This document shows positions 1 through 8,480 of a stretch of 32,501 nt of DNA, in pieces; position 1 is the first letter of the stretch; each line of letters starts with the position of its first letter. Under the pieces are notes generated by a model that was given only the letters and a program-made list of their open reading frames with translations, did not search any database and had not been told where the DNA came from. Source of the DNA: a virus; the IMG/VR virus record IMGVR_UViG_3300040809_000839, positions 1 to 32,501 of that record; one strand, given 5' to 3'. The position numbers and the translations under genes were made by a program.

Positions 1-706
1 CCTCTACTTTCGATGTTGAAGCATTTGGATCGGGATTATCAGGAGTTGTTGTTATTGAAGCCGAAACAGTAAAATTAGCATTTGTTAAATTACTATAGTT
101 ATGTAAAGCATCTACTAAAGTAAAAGAAGTATCGGAAACATATGTTGCTATTTTTGCGGCTTGAAAGAGAACTAACTCCCAATTTGCTGCGGATCCAAAA
201 CCCCGTCGTATAGGAAGACTGTACATTGTGATTGTATTAGTACTACTATTCCAATAACTATATCCACCATATTTTCTACCAGTAACGGTATTTCTAACTA
301 TGGTATAGTATTTATCTAATTCATAGTTCTGCCAATTACTATTTAGAGTAGTTGAAGGAGTAATTGTAGTTACCGTAACAGGCACATAACTACCACTAGC
401 TGCTTGAGTTATAGATGAAACACTAGATGTCTCTACTTCTATATGAGCAATTTTACCTACATCTGTTTCTTGTATTGTACCATTAGTTACTGTCATTGCA
501 GTAGAGGAAGTAGGAGTTAAAGTAAGAGAAAGAGCACTTCCTGAATCTGTAAGACTTCCTACTAGAGTTGCATTTTCAAAAGGAACATCATTAATGTAAA
601 CATCATTCATACCTTTTTCAAGGCCATAAATAGGGCCTTCACAAAGCATATCAACAACACCAATGTACTGTTTACTAGATCCTGTTAAGTTGGTTGTATT
701 TGCCAT
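1..706 (-). CDS. J: Central tail-tip hub / host specificity protein (lambda gpJ-like), N-terminal part only
   Basis: An open frame starts at the ATG at 704-706 and stays open to the left window edge, giving about 235 residues; the rest lies outside. After the start (MANTTNLTGSSKQYIG) comes a segment with VDMLCEGPIYGL followed by VYINDVPFENA. This matches the opening of lambda gpJ-type hub proteins, where a SEGPI-like turn precedes a 'VYLN-TP' strand. In lambda, gpJ forms the tail tip and contacts the receptor. The gene directly follows the gpI-like gene (13 bp gap), the expected place. The domain that would define the receptor is not in the window. The remaining visible part is Ser/Thr-rich beta sequence. 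The family call rests on the N-terminal motif plus gene order. Confidence 0.85.
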   Translation of the reverse strand, partial: MANTTNLTGSSKQYIGVVDMLCEGPIYGLEKGMNDVYINDVPFENATLVGSLTDSGSALSLTLTPTSSTAMTVTNGTIQETDVGKIAHIEVETSSVSSITQAASGSYVPVTVTTITPSTTLNSNWQNYELDKYYTIVRNTVTGRKYGGYSYWNSSTNTITMYSLPIRRGFGSAANWELVLFQAAKIATYVSDTSFTLVDALHNYSNLTNANFTVSASITTTPDNPDPNASTSKVE

Positions 707-719
707 TTATAATTATTCC

Positions 720-1448
720 TTAATCAAACTCTGGACTTGATAATTTATCATCATTAGGGGATGGTCCGCCTCCGCCTCCGCCGCCTCCGCCGTCGCCATT
801 ATTTTGAGGAGGAGTCCAATCTTCACTAGGCTCTACAAAATCAACAAACTGTCTCTCAGAGTTTTTAATTTCGAAAGATATAGGGCGACCCGGTATTCTT
901 AGTTGTCCATACAAAATGGGAACGGGGTCTCCTTCTAAAATTGTTTGTCCTGAACCTTGAAATAGGTAGCTTTCGTCTTGTTGTATCCCATCAGTTGATG
1001 GATCCGGGGCCATTAATTGTTGAATACCTGCAATTGCTAAGTTTATAGCTAATCCAACTACCATTGACCCAGCAAGACTTAATCCTCCACCTGCCGCCAT
1101 TGCCCAGCCTCCGGCAGCAAATCCTCCTGTAAAGTAAACAACTGCTATAATGGCGATTGCTGCAAAAATTTTACCTAAAGCTGATTTTGATCCTGCTGGA
1201 ATAGCAACAATAGTAAAACTACCTTCATTTTGTTTTAGAAAGAGCTCTTCTTCCATTTCTAGAGGCTTTCCTTCTACTGCGCAAGTAAATCCGATTCCTT
1301 TTTCATGACACTCAAGCATGTAATCTCTAAAACCTTCTAGATTTGTTTCAAAGCATGAGACTGCTTCCTTAAAGGTAGAAACATCCATAGAAAACTCAGA
1401 ACCGAATTTTTCTGCAATTTCTCCTTCTAAATATACTTTACGCAACAT
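720..1448 (-). CDS. I: Tail assembly protein, lambda gpI-like
   Basis: This 242-residue protein has an N-terminal alpha/beta domain (about 1-85), a hydrophobic Ala/Gly-rich stretch (about 90-147), then YLFQGSGQTILEGDPVPILYG (160-181, written here in part as a motif: F-x-G then G-x-P-V-P-I-L-Y-G). That last motif is typical of lambda gpI relatives. The tail end has a run of nine glycines (about 220-228). gpI acts in assembly of the tail initiator complex and is thought not to remain in the mature tail. It sits between the gpK and gpJ homologues and overlaps the gpK stop by 11 bp, so translation is probably coupled. Confidence 0.85.
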   Translation of the reverse strand: MLRKVYLEGEIAEKFGSEFSMDVSTFKEAVSCFETNLEGFRDYMLECHEKGIGFTCAVEGKPLEMEEELFLKQNEGSFTIVAIPAGSKSALGKIFAAIAIIAVVYFTGGFAAGGWAMAAGGGLSLAGSMVVGLAINLAIAGIQQLMAPDPSTDGIQQDESYLFQGSGQTILEGDPVPILYGQLRIPGRPISFEIKNSERQFVDFVEPSEDWTPPQNNGDGGGGGGGGGPSPNDDKLSSPEFD

Positions 1449-2124
1449 ATCTATAAATTCCTGTTAAATTCTCCGCCCAAAAAGGATATAAATTTTCTCT
1501 ACAAGAGATTCTATTTTCTGCATGATGAAAGAAAATGTCATTACCCAGGTACACTCCACAATGATTTGCAACTTTATTTCTTATTGTAAAAATTAACACA
1601 TCATTTTTCTCTAAAGTGTTTACTTTTTTATGGTTCCAGTTTTTAATATTTTCTTCTGTAAAATAGTCCAACCCTCTAATCCACCAATCATCTTCAAAAG
1701 GTTCTCGAGGTGGAATATGAATATTTTCTTTTGCAAGCCAATCTCTCATTGCTTCGAAGCAGTCTAGTTTTCCAAACTGGTATTCTCTACCAATAAGAGG
1801 ATAAGCTTTTGTTTTTGGTTCTATAATATTTAATTCCATTTCTGGATAACTAAATATATAATAGGGAATTCCGAGAGCATTGCAACAGTCTATATCGTGT
1901 TGAGAAGGCTCATTTGTAGCGTCTGGATGACTATGTACAATTGCAAATATATCTGCTTTTCTTTTAATATCTAAGTACTCTAAAGAAGACATAACAAAAT
2001 TTTCATTTGTAGAAGCAGTATTCGTGCAAGGAAACCATTTCTTCTTTCCTTTAACTATTCCAATTACTCCACAGCCTTCGCGTGGATACTCTTTTTCAAA
2101 ATGTTTTTCTATCTCTTCAATCAT
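1438..2124 (-). CDS. K: Tail assembly protein with JAMM peptidase and NlpC/P60 domains, lambda gpK-like
   Basis: This 228-residue protein carries both halves of the gpK architecture. The N-terminal JAMM/MPN+ domain shows Glu16 and the metal-binding pattern H64-S-H66 ... S74-x-x-D77. The C-terminal NlpC/P60 domain shows Cys122 in a G-K-L-D-C-F context, His188 in N-H-C-G-V-Y-L-G, and further histidines at 200-201. The peptidoglycan-cleaving Cys/His pair is therefore apparently intact. In lambda-like phages gpK is needed for tail-tip assembly and may help DNA pass the cell wall. It overlaps the gpL stop by 4 bp and the gpI start by 11 bp. Confidence 0.92.
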   Translation of the reverse strand: MIEEIEKHFEKEYPREGCGVIGIVKGKKKWFPCTNTASTNENFVMSSLEYLDIKRKADIFAIVHSHPDATNEPSQHDIDCCNALGIPYYIFSYPEMELNIIEPKTKAYPLIGREYQFGKLDCFEAMRDWLAKENIHIPPREPFEDDWWIRGLDYFTEENIKNWNHKKVNTLEKNDVLIFTIRNKVANHCGVYLGNDIFFHHAENRISCRENLYPFWAENLTGIYRYVA

Positions 2125-3065
2125 CTGTACTTCTTCGATCCGGGGAATCCTCCAAAAGGTAATGGCACAGCTTGGTTTGCTGAAGCTCCATCTCCTTGGA
2201 ATCGAAGTTTACAAGCTGCCAATGTTTTTTGGCAAAGATCTATACGTTTCCAATACTTTCTATAATATCTAGGATCTTTTGCAGAAGTATGCGTAAAGAG
2301 AGCTTCCCATACTTCTAGTTTGCCATTAGTCGTTGTTTTACGAATAGCGCCCTGTGAGTATCCTTGGCTACTCCAAGCAGTTATAGAAGCAGGAGTTCCC
2401 AAATCTGTATTCTCTATATCATACAATTTCGTTTGTGTAGAATCATTTGCATAAGTACATCCTCCTCCAAGACCGTCTGCTCTTCCTTGATACTGCCAAG
2501 AACAATACCTACCAATTACCATTCTTGATGGAATTTGAGCACCTTCTATATCCATTGGAGAAGCTAATTCAAAAGTTACAACAATATTATTTTCGGAAGC
2601 AACTCTATCTATATAATAAGTTTGAGAGGGAAACTCTTCACCAGTACTCAGTTTACTTTTTAAAGTTTTTCTGTAGACTATCTTAGTACCAATTAGCTCG
2701 TCATTTCTTTCAAACGCATCGACTCCTGCCGTACCCGCTACTCTTAAATCTTGCAAAACTGCTTCATTATTTGTATCTAAAGTTTTTGTAAGATTAGGTA
2801 TGTTTGCAATCGCAAGACTAGGTCGAGCATAGGCCCCAGAAGAGTTAAATTCAATTCCGGTTATTTGAATTGGAATTGCTAAGTAAGTAGTTCCATTGAA
2901 AACAATATCTGTATTACCATCATTATTTTGGTCTGTTTCACTATTAGTAAGATAATATTTTCCCGCACCAGACGTAGAAGAATACCCGGGCAAAGTAATA
3001 TCAAATAATTCTATAAGTTCGTCATCAATTTCTGATAACTGTACTGTATCTATTAAGTCTGTCAT
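2121..3065 (-). CDS. L: Minor tail protein L (iron-sulfur tail tip protein)
   Basis: This 314-residue protein has four cysteines in its C-terminal half (Cys188, Cys203, Cys278, Cys285) and ends with L-P-F-G-G-F-P-G (302-309), the signature of the lambda gpL family. In lambda these cysteines bind a [4Fe-4S] cluster in the tail tip. The N-terminal part (about 1-185) is beta-rich, as expected for a hub-associated tail protein. It is longer than lambda gpL (232 residues). Its start overlaps the last base of the gpM stop, and it is followed with a 4-bp overlap by gpK. Confidence 0.92.
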   Translation of the reverse strand: MTDLIDTVQLSEIDDELIELFDITLPGYSSTSGAGKYYLTNSETDQNNDGNTDIVFNGTTYLAIPIQITGIEFNSSGAYARPSLAIANIPNLTKTLDTNNEAVLQDLRVAGTAGVDAFERNDELIGTKIVYRKTLKSKLSTGEEFPSQTYYIDRVASENNIVVTFELASPMDIEGAQIPSRMVIGRYCSWQYQGRADGLGGGCTYANDSTQTKLYDIENTDLGTPASITAWSSQGYSQGAIRKTTTNGKLEVWEALFTHTSAKDPRYYRKYWKRIDLCQKTLAACKLRFQGDGASANQAVPLPFGGFPGSKKYR

Positions 3066-3511
3066 TAGGGTTCGTAAACCTTTCTAAAATTTCCTGTTAA
3101 AGTATGAATATCGTTTTGTCCGTAGTTAATGTCATAGTTTTCGCAAACTACTTTTACCGTTTCCTCTGAAATTACTGCGTCAAAATTTAGTCCAGCTTTT
3201 ACATCTAAGAAAGCACTAAGAACTTCGATCTCTTCCCAAGGACGATTTTTAAAGGCAAAGTTAAAAGTAGTTTCTTGGGTATTTATTCCGTCTCTTACTC
3301 TTTGCTCATACCCATCTCCAAATTTTGCAACTAAAAGTCGATGTTTTACTCTTTTTGTAAAGCCTCTATCAAATGCAAAAACTTTTGAAGCAGCAGAATT
3401 TGGAAAAACTTCGTTTAAAAGTGCTGTTGCTGTTCCTGCACTTGGAAATCTTGCCGCTATTTCAGTAGATACTTCAGTTTTTAATACATCTATTTTAAAT
3501 ATTCTTGCCAT
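3065..3511 (-). CDS. M: Minor tail protein M, distal tail type
   Basis: This 148-residue protein matches the lambda gpM (phage minor tail) family in pattern: LLVAKFGDGYEQRV (about 78-91), then G-I-N-T-Q and F-K-N-R-P-W-E-E-I. It is thought to form the distal tail ring that links the tube to the tip hub. It lies directly between the tape measure gene and gpL, each junction overlapping by one base (stop/start TAATG style), as in lambda. Confidence 0.9.
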   Translation of the reverse strand: MARIFKIDVLKTEVSTEIAARFPSAGTATALLNEVFPNSAASKVFAFDRGFTKRVKHRLLVAKFGDGYEQRVRDGINTQETTFNFAFKNRPWEEIEVLSAFLDVKAGLNFDAVISEETVKVVCENYDINYGQNDIHTLTGNFRKVYEP

Positions 3512-6500
3512 TATGCTACTCCGTATGGATTAAGAATTCCACCCGAACGCTTTTGATTGAGAAGCTCTTGTTGTACTGCACCTGCAATTACTTTTCCTAA
3601 ATCCATCCCTTGTTGATCCCCCGAAGCATCTTGATTAGTATTTCCGCTAGAGTCTACTGTCACATTTACAGTAACGTTATTATTTTGTTGGCCTGCTCCA
3701 TTCATTGCAACAGGTATAGCTTTTCCATCAGGAAGAGGTACAATTGCTTCATTATGTCTGCCCTCTCCAACCATTCCAAGCGTTGGTTTATTTACAACTC
3801 CTCCTTTTGCAAATGCTCGGAAGCCGCCTGGGGCATAACCTCCTTTCGCGAAGAAGAATCCGGCAACCATACCAAGAATATCAGCGAAGCCACCACCGCC
3901 GCCACCACCGCCGAAAAGACCCATTATGCCATTAACAATATCTCCAAACATTTGATCAAAGCCACTTAAAGCTCCTCCAAACACATCGCCAAGACCTTTT
4001 AAGAAAGGAGCTTCTCCGCTAAATAAACGACCTAAAGAATCTACAAAGTTTCCAAAGATTCCTCCACTCACACCCCTCTCTGCCGTCATCCCCTCTCCAG
4101 AAGCGGTCGTTTTGCCCGCCCCAGATTTAAAGAAATAGTCAAAGATACTTCCACTTTTTACTTTCTCAAAAATGTTTGAAAAGAATCCTCCAATCTTTTC
4201 AAAAATTGTTTGCTCAACTCCTGCAGCGCCTCCTCCTGCAGGATCTGTAGTGTCTCCTCCTGGCAGTCCAGAATCTGTAGGGGGTTTAACTATATCTCCC
4301 AACCCTTCTGGGAGTGAGGATTCTGGGCATAGTTTCATACACCCCATTTCTCCCGTTCCGGGAATAGGAGCACCTCCAGGTCCTGGAACAGAAGTTGTTG
4401 CGCCTGAAGCACCTCTTTTCATTGCATTTTCAATATCAGTAGCAACTGTTTTGCCCGCAGACTCCATATTTGTTTGAATTTGCTGACCTCCGGCTTTTGC
4501 TGCTTTAGTCATAGCTTCTTGCATTTCTTCCGCAGGGCTCTTAATTCCTAAGAGTTTTTTCATTATTTTTGCAGTCATAATTGCTGCAAGTTGATCTGCA
4601 ATAGACTCTAAAATTCCTTTTGCAATGTTTAGAATCGCATCTTTTAAGCTACTTTCTTCACCTTTAATAAGAGCTGCAATATTTCTCTGAAGCCCGCTCT
4701 CTAATGCTTGGGCGGCTGCATCCCCTATTTGAGCAAGCTCGTCTTTTTGTCTTTTTAGAGCTTCGGTTTGCTCGTTTAAAACCATTAATTCAGCTTTTGA
4801 AATTTCTAAGGTGCGAAGCCTTGCTGCTTGGTTTTCGCTAAGTATTTGCGCTTTTTCACGGTCTTTTTCGTTAGTACTTGCCCCCAGCTTAGCAATGTCA
4901 GCTACTGCATTCTTGGACACAATATTTGCTTGAAAAATTTTCTGTTCAAGAGCATACTTTTTGTTTGCATTTTTTAGTAAGTCTGCTTCTATTTTAAGTT
5001 CTCTCTTAAGTAGAGAGGTTTTACCTCTAGAAGCCTTTAACTCTCCTGCAGTTATTAGTAAAGACTGCATAGCAACTTCATGTTCAGTATTAGCCAAGCT
5101 TTGTACTAACGCTAATCGTTGTTGTAAGAAAGCTATTCTCTTTTTTTCGGAGTCTATAGCGTCCGGATCTCCTTGAGTAGCTAGATTCGCTTTTGTTAAT
5201 CTTAGTTCCTCATTCATATTAATAAGAAGCTGATCATACTCAGATAACGGAAATACTCTTTGTTCCGCCCTATTTATTGCTTGAGAGTTTTCATTCTGTA
5301 ATCGAGTTAAATGAGTTATTGCAGCAGATAAAGCCATTACTTCGGTTCTCTGCTCCAATAATTGATCAATATCTACGTCTTGCTTATTATTTAGCTTATC
5401 GAGAGTTTCTAAGTAAGCAACTACTGTTTTATTTGCTTGGAATCTTGCATTATCTATTCCTACCAAAGCTTTTCTATCTTCTAGCAATACTCCGATACTT
5501 GTTTCTACAACATTTAAATTATTTTTATTTGCGTCTAAATAATCTCCTAATGTTTGTGTAGATCTTTCTCGTATTTGATTTAGTTCTTTTTCAATTACAG
5601 CTACTTCCCTTACAACTCTTCCCGAATCAGGGTCTACTGCAACTCCTTCTCTTCTAGCCTTTCTAGAAGCTGCGGCTGTGCCCGACCCGCTAGTTACTTT
5701 TCTGGATCTGTTTAACTCATCTTCTAGTTTCTTTAATTTATTAAGGTCGCGTTCAGTACTTGCTGCCATCTCTTTTATATACTGATTAACTAATCCATCC
5801 CCGGAACCTGCTCCTAAATCTTTTGCTAATTTAAAATTAGATACATTTGCAAGTCTTTTCCCGAACGCTTCTATTGCTTTATTTCCATTTTCAAACTCAG
5901 AGTTCATTATATTTTGCACTTTTATAAACTCTTCTGTTTCGGATTTTAAATCTTCAAGTTTACTTTTCATATAATCATACTTAGGTGCAGCTTTTTCCGC
6001 TTCGTCCCCTGATCGGAAAAAAGAAACTGCAAGAGCTCCTAAACTAATAATTAAGCTAACCCAAGATAATGCGCCAAGAGCAAGAGAAATTCCTGCAGCA
6101 GCTCTGCTTGCAAATGTAACCATACCGGCAAATACTCTCTTTGAAGTAACTCCAATGGCGGAGATAGAAGCTCTTACTTTTACTGACATTACAGCAAAAG
6201 CTCCCTCTATCTTTTTAGTGGTAAGTTTATTTGCTCGCTCCATTTCATTTAGAGTTCTATATACTTCTCCTCTAATTTGCTTATTTGCAATTTTGTACCC
6301 TCTAACTTGATTTTGAAGATTTAAACGAACTTGAGCAATTTGAGCATCACTTAACTGCTTACCATCTTTTAGTTTTTGCAATAAACTTCTTTTATGTGCT
6401 TGAACATCCTTTAAGCGAGTTTTTGCATTTTCTGCTACTTCTTTTTTTAGAGTTGCTTGTAAAAATGCTGAATTTTTTACAACTTCATCTTTTCCTAAGC

Positions 6501-7500
6501 TTTCTTGTAATGACTTTTTTGCTTTTGCTGAGCTTTTTTCTGCCCTATCTGCTAAGTCAGATAGACCTTCCCCAAGCTTACTCAAACTCGGAAGAGCCGC
6601 AGTCAATATTTGTGCGCCAAAAGGGGCAAATGCTAAAAATATTAATTCAGGAAATTTTTGTAAAGTTGTTGCAATTGGAGTTAAAAACTTTACTGCAAAG
6701 TCTCGTAATTTATTTACAATTTCTTCAAATGCTGTAGAAAGTTTAGCAAACTCATTTGCGCCCCCTCCTGTAGCTTCAAGCAATTTTCCATACTTTTCTT
6801 CTGCTTCTCCAAGAACTTTATTTGCTACAGCTTGGCTTCTCTGAAAAGAATTTAACTCTCCGGTAATTCCAAGTGCATCTTTATACTCTTGAGTTGCTTC
6901 TTCTAGTCGAAGAATAATACCTAATTCGTCAAGAAGTTCGGGCTCCGCTTTTGTAATACCACGAACAAGACGATTAAATGAGTCTGTAAGATCTCTGCCA
7001 AGAACAGTCGATGCGTCTTTTGCAGCTTTTGAAATCTGAGTAATTTGAGTAGGATCAAGGCCTGCTGCGGTTCCGATTGCTGCCGCCTGCGCAGCGTCTC
7101 GGAAGCCTAACTGAGCATCTGTTGCGGCCTGAATATCCTTTGTTAAAGAACGAAGAGAAGTACCTGTGGCTGCAGCGTATGCAGTTTGTCCTTCCTGAAG
7201 AAGTTTTAAACTACCAGCATCTTTCAAAAAGTTAAATGCGGCACTTACGGCAAAAACCTGAGCAGCAAGAGTAGCATACGCCGGTACAATGCCACCGGAG
7301 ATACCCTGTGCCATTTTAGAAAAGTTTTTGGTAGAGTTTGCAGAAGCCTGAGCAGCTCCTTTAAGATTTCGATCAGCAGTTCTAGCAGACTTTCCAGCTT
7401 TGTCCAGCCCCGCAGCAGCTTGTTCAGCTTTTTGACCAATAATTTTAAGGTTACCTTTTTCAGTAACCTTAATAGTTAAATTGATTTCATTTTTTGCCAT
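3511..7500 (-). CDS. H: Tape measure protein
   Basis: This is the longest gene in the window, 1,329 residues. It has extended helical, Ala/Lys/Glu-rich coiled-coil regions (about 10-430 and 500-1000) and a hydrophobic helix pair near 467-495. The C-terminal region is Gly-rich, and after it comes G-G-x-x-x-K-P-T-L-G-M-V-G-E-x-x-H-N-E-A-I-V-P-L, the usual C-terminal signature of tape measure proteins. The protein sets tail length and is ejected ahead of the DNA. By the common rule of about 0.15 nm per residue, the tail would be near 200 nm (inference). It follows the G/GT chaperone genes and precedes gpM. A run of eight glycines sits near 1230. Confidence 0.95.
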   Translation of the reverse strand: MAKNEINLTIKVTEKGNLKIIGQKAEQAAAGLDKAGKSARTADRNLKGAAQASANSTKNFSKMAQGISGGIVPAYATLAAQVFAVSAAFNFLKDAGSLKLLQEGQTAYAAATGTSLRSLTKDIQAATDAQLGFRDAAQAAAIGTAAGLDPTQITQISKAAKDASTVLGRDLTDSFNRLVRGITKAEPELLDELGIILRLEEATQEYKDALGITGELNSFQRSQAVANKVLGEAEEKYGKLLEATGGGANEFAKLSTAFEEIVNKLRDFAVKFLTPIATTLQKFPELIFLAFAPFGAQILTAALPSLSKLGEGLSDLADRAEKSSAKAKKSLQESLGKDEVVKNSAFLQATLKKEVAENAKTRLKDVQAHKRSLLQKLKDGKQLSDAQIAQVRLNLQNQVRGYKIANKQIRGEVYRTLNEMERANKLTTKKIEGAFAVMSVKVRASISAIGVTSKRVFAGMVTFASRAAAGISLALGALSWVSLIISLGALAVSFFRSGDEAEKAAPKYDYMKSKLEDLKSETEEFIKVQNIMNSEFENGNKAIEAFGKRLANVSNFKLAKDLGAGSGDGLVNQYIKEMAASTERDLNKLKKLEDELNRSRKVTSGSGTAAASRKARREGVAVDPDSGRVVREVAVIEKELNQIRERSTQTLGDYLDANKNNLNVVETSIGVLLEDRKALVGIDNARFQANKTVVAYLETLDKLNNKQDVDIDQLLEQRTEVMALSAAITHLTRLQNENSQAINRAEQRVFPLSEYDQLLINMNEELRLTKANLATQGDPDAIDSEKKRIAFLQQRLALVQSLANTEHEVAMQSLLITAGELKASRGKTSLLKRELKIEADLLKNANKKYALEQKIFQANIVSKNAVADIAKLGASTNEKDREKAQILSENQAARLRTLEISKAELMVLNEQTEALKRQKDELAQIGDAAAQALESGLQRNIAALIKGEESSLKDAILNIAKGILESIADQLAAIMTAKIMKKLLGIKSPAEEMQEAMTKAAKAGGQQIQTNMESAGKTVATDIENAMKRGASGATTSVPGPGGAPIPGTGEMGCMKLCPESSLPEGLGDIVKPPTDSGLPGGDTTDPAGGGAAGVEQTIFEKIGGFFSNIFEKVKSGSIFDYFFKSGAGKTTASGEGMTAERGVSGGIFGNFVDSLGRLFSGEAPFLKGLGDVFGGALSGFDQMFGDIVNGIMGLFGGGGGGGGFADILGMVAGFFFAKGGYAPGGFRAFAKGGVVNKPTLGMVGEGRHNEAIVPLPDGKAIPVAMNGAGQQNNNVTVNVTVDSSGNTNQDASGDQQGMDLGKVIAGAVQQELLNQKRSGGILNPYGVA

Positions 7501-8344
7501 TAGCCACGAACATTATGGGTATATGTCTTTCCACCCCCTGCAGCCTTAGTTTTACGCTGCTCTGCTTTTCTTCTATTTTCTGCTTCTTCTGCTTTATGGT
7601 TTACTACTATACCTTCATAAAGCTTTGCAAAGAAAAGTATGGTTTTTACATCTTCTAAATCGTATATTTTAAATATATGCTCTAAACTTGACCATTCCTT
7701 TCCTAGATACGTTCCTGACATTCCATCCCACCGATCTGGCAGAAGTCCAAACACAAAAAATGCCACTTGAACCTCTTCCGGAAAAGCAGAAGAATCGAGT
7801 GGCATTTTTTCTGGATCAGGTTCTTGACCTAATTGTTCACAAATAAGTAAATACTTATCTACATCTATTTGTGACGAAGATTCTTTTACTAGCCGTTCAA
7901 GTAGCCTTTGTATTTCGGCTACTTGCTGCTGGTAAAATTTTCAAGATCACCTACTGTTTCAGTTACCCAAGTATCGAAATCTCCTGCATTCTTCATTAGA
8001 AGCTCTGCATTCTCTTGAGTGTAGGCAAGCTCGTCATCTGGGTCCTGTTCAGAAATATCTACCAAAAGAAGCTCTTCTAGGTATCGAAATTTCAGTCCCT
8101 TCCACCCTTTGATAACTGCTTTGCAATATTCGGTTAAAAACTTTTCTTCATCAAGCTCTTCTTCAGGCTGTCGAGTTTTCTTGCTAAACTTTGTAGTTAC
8201 GCACTTTTTGCGTAGCTTTAGTAGTTCTTCTCGTGCCAAGTAGCATAGGTCTACAGACATATCAGCGCAGCCAGGGAAGTCGATTGTTACAGTTTTGCTC
8301 GGAGTCATAAGACTCGCAAGAGAAACAGGTTTTTTATCCGTCAT
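7500..8344 (-). CDS. GT: Tail assembly chaperone GT fusion made by -1 frameshift
   Basis: The downstream frame (first ATG at 7805, stop at 7500) is open far upstream, back past the end of the G gene, without any stop. A -1 slip on the heptamer at 7934-7940 moves ribosomes from the G frame to this one. The product would have 137 residues from G and 144 from T, 281 in all. The T part begins YQQQVAEIQRLLERL, a region not translated if one starts at 7805. In lambda, gpGT recruits the major tail protein to the tape measure while gpG coats the tape. The position immediately before the tape measure gene fits exactly. I did not treat 7500-7805 as an independent gene. Confidence 0.88.
7919..8344 (-). 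CDS. G: Tail assembly chaperone, lambda gpG-like
   Basis: This 141-residue acidic protein starts at the ATG at 8342-8344, just downstream of promoter P5, and ends shortly after a slippery heptamer. It is expected to be the abundant, unshifted product that coats the tape measure protein before tail tube polymerisation. No catalytic motif is visible. The assignment rests on size, position between the major tail protein and the tape measure, and the in-phase frameshift signal. A possible ribosome site (AAGGA) lies about 6 bases upstream. Confidence 0.85.
   Translation of the reverse strand: MTDKKPVSLASLMTPSKTVTIDFPGCADMSVDLCYLAREELLKLRKKCVTTKFSKKTRQPEEELDEEKFLTEYCKAVIKGWKGLKFRYLEELLLVDISEQDPDDELAYTQENAELLMKNAGDFDTWVTETVGDLENFTSSK
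7934..7940 (-). promoter_or_regulatory. Programmed -1 ribosomal frameshift site (A AAT TTT)
   Basis: Read on the minus strand in the G frame, codons are GAA AAT TTT ACC. The heptamer A-AAT-TTT fits the X XXY YYZ rule for simultaneous -1 slippage. It lies four codons before the G stop (three sense codons follow TTT). After the slip, reading continues TAC CAG CAG into the T frame, which is open to 7500. I did not identify a clear downstream pseudoknot. Confidence 0.85.
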
Positions 8345-8387
8345 ACATTTGTCCTTAAAAGAAAGTTGTTATTGATTTATACCACAT

Positions 8388-8416
8388 ATTATAACGAAAG
8401 GCAGCAAAAATGTCAA
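8388..8416 (-). promoter_or_regulatory. Sigma70 promoter P5 for the tail operon
   Basis: On the minus strand TTGACA (8411-8416) and TATAAT (8388-8393) are separated by exactly 17 bp, a perfect consensus. An A/T-rich block (TAAAAATATTTC) precedes the -35, as at P2. It is placed between the terminator after the major tail protein and the gpG start at 8344. Confidence 0.9.
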
Positions 8417-8440
8417 GAAATATTTTTACCACCTGGAAAG

Positions 8441-8464
8441 AAAAAACCCGCCGAAGCGGGTTTT
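8441..8464 (-). terminator. Intrinsic terminator after the major tail protein gene
   Basis: On the minus strand a 5-bp GC stem CCCGC/GCGGG with a TTCG tetraloop (8447-8460) is preceded by AAAA and followed by six T. It lies 17 bp past the stop of the major tail protein gene. The flanking A and T runs could let it work in both directions, but no converging gene is present. Confidence 0.9.
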
Positions 8465-8480
8465 GGTAGACTAAGTTAGA

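Noticed and set aside
769-797. GGC/GGA-type triplet tract in gpI as a phase-variation repeat
   Set aside because: Length changes would be in multiples of three and keep the frame; glycine runs near the C-terminus are a plausible structural linker.
4172-4477. Plus-strand open frame opposite the tape measure gene
   Set aside because: Antisense shadow of a Pro/Gly-rich coding region, without a ribosome site or supporting context. The same holds for the other plus-strand frames between 2 and 31 kb.
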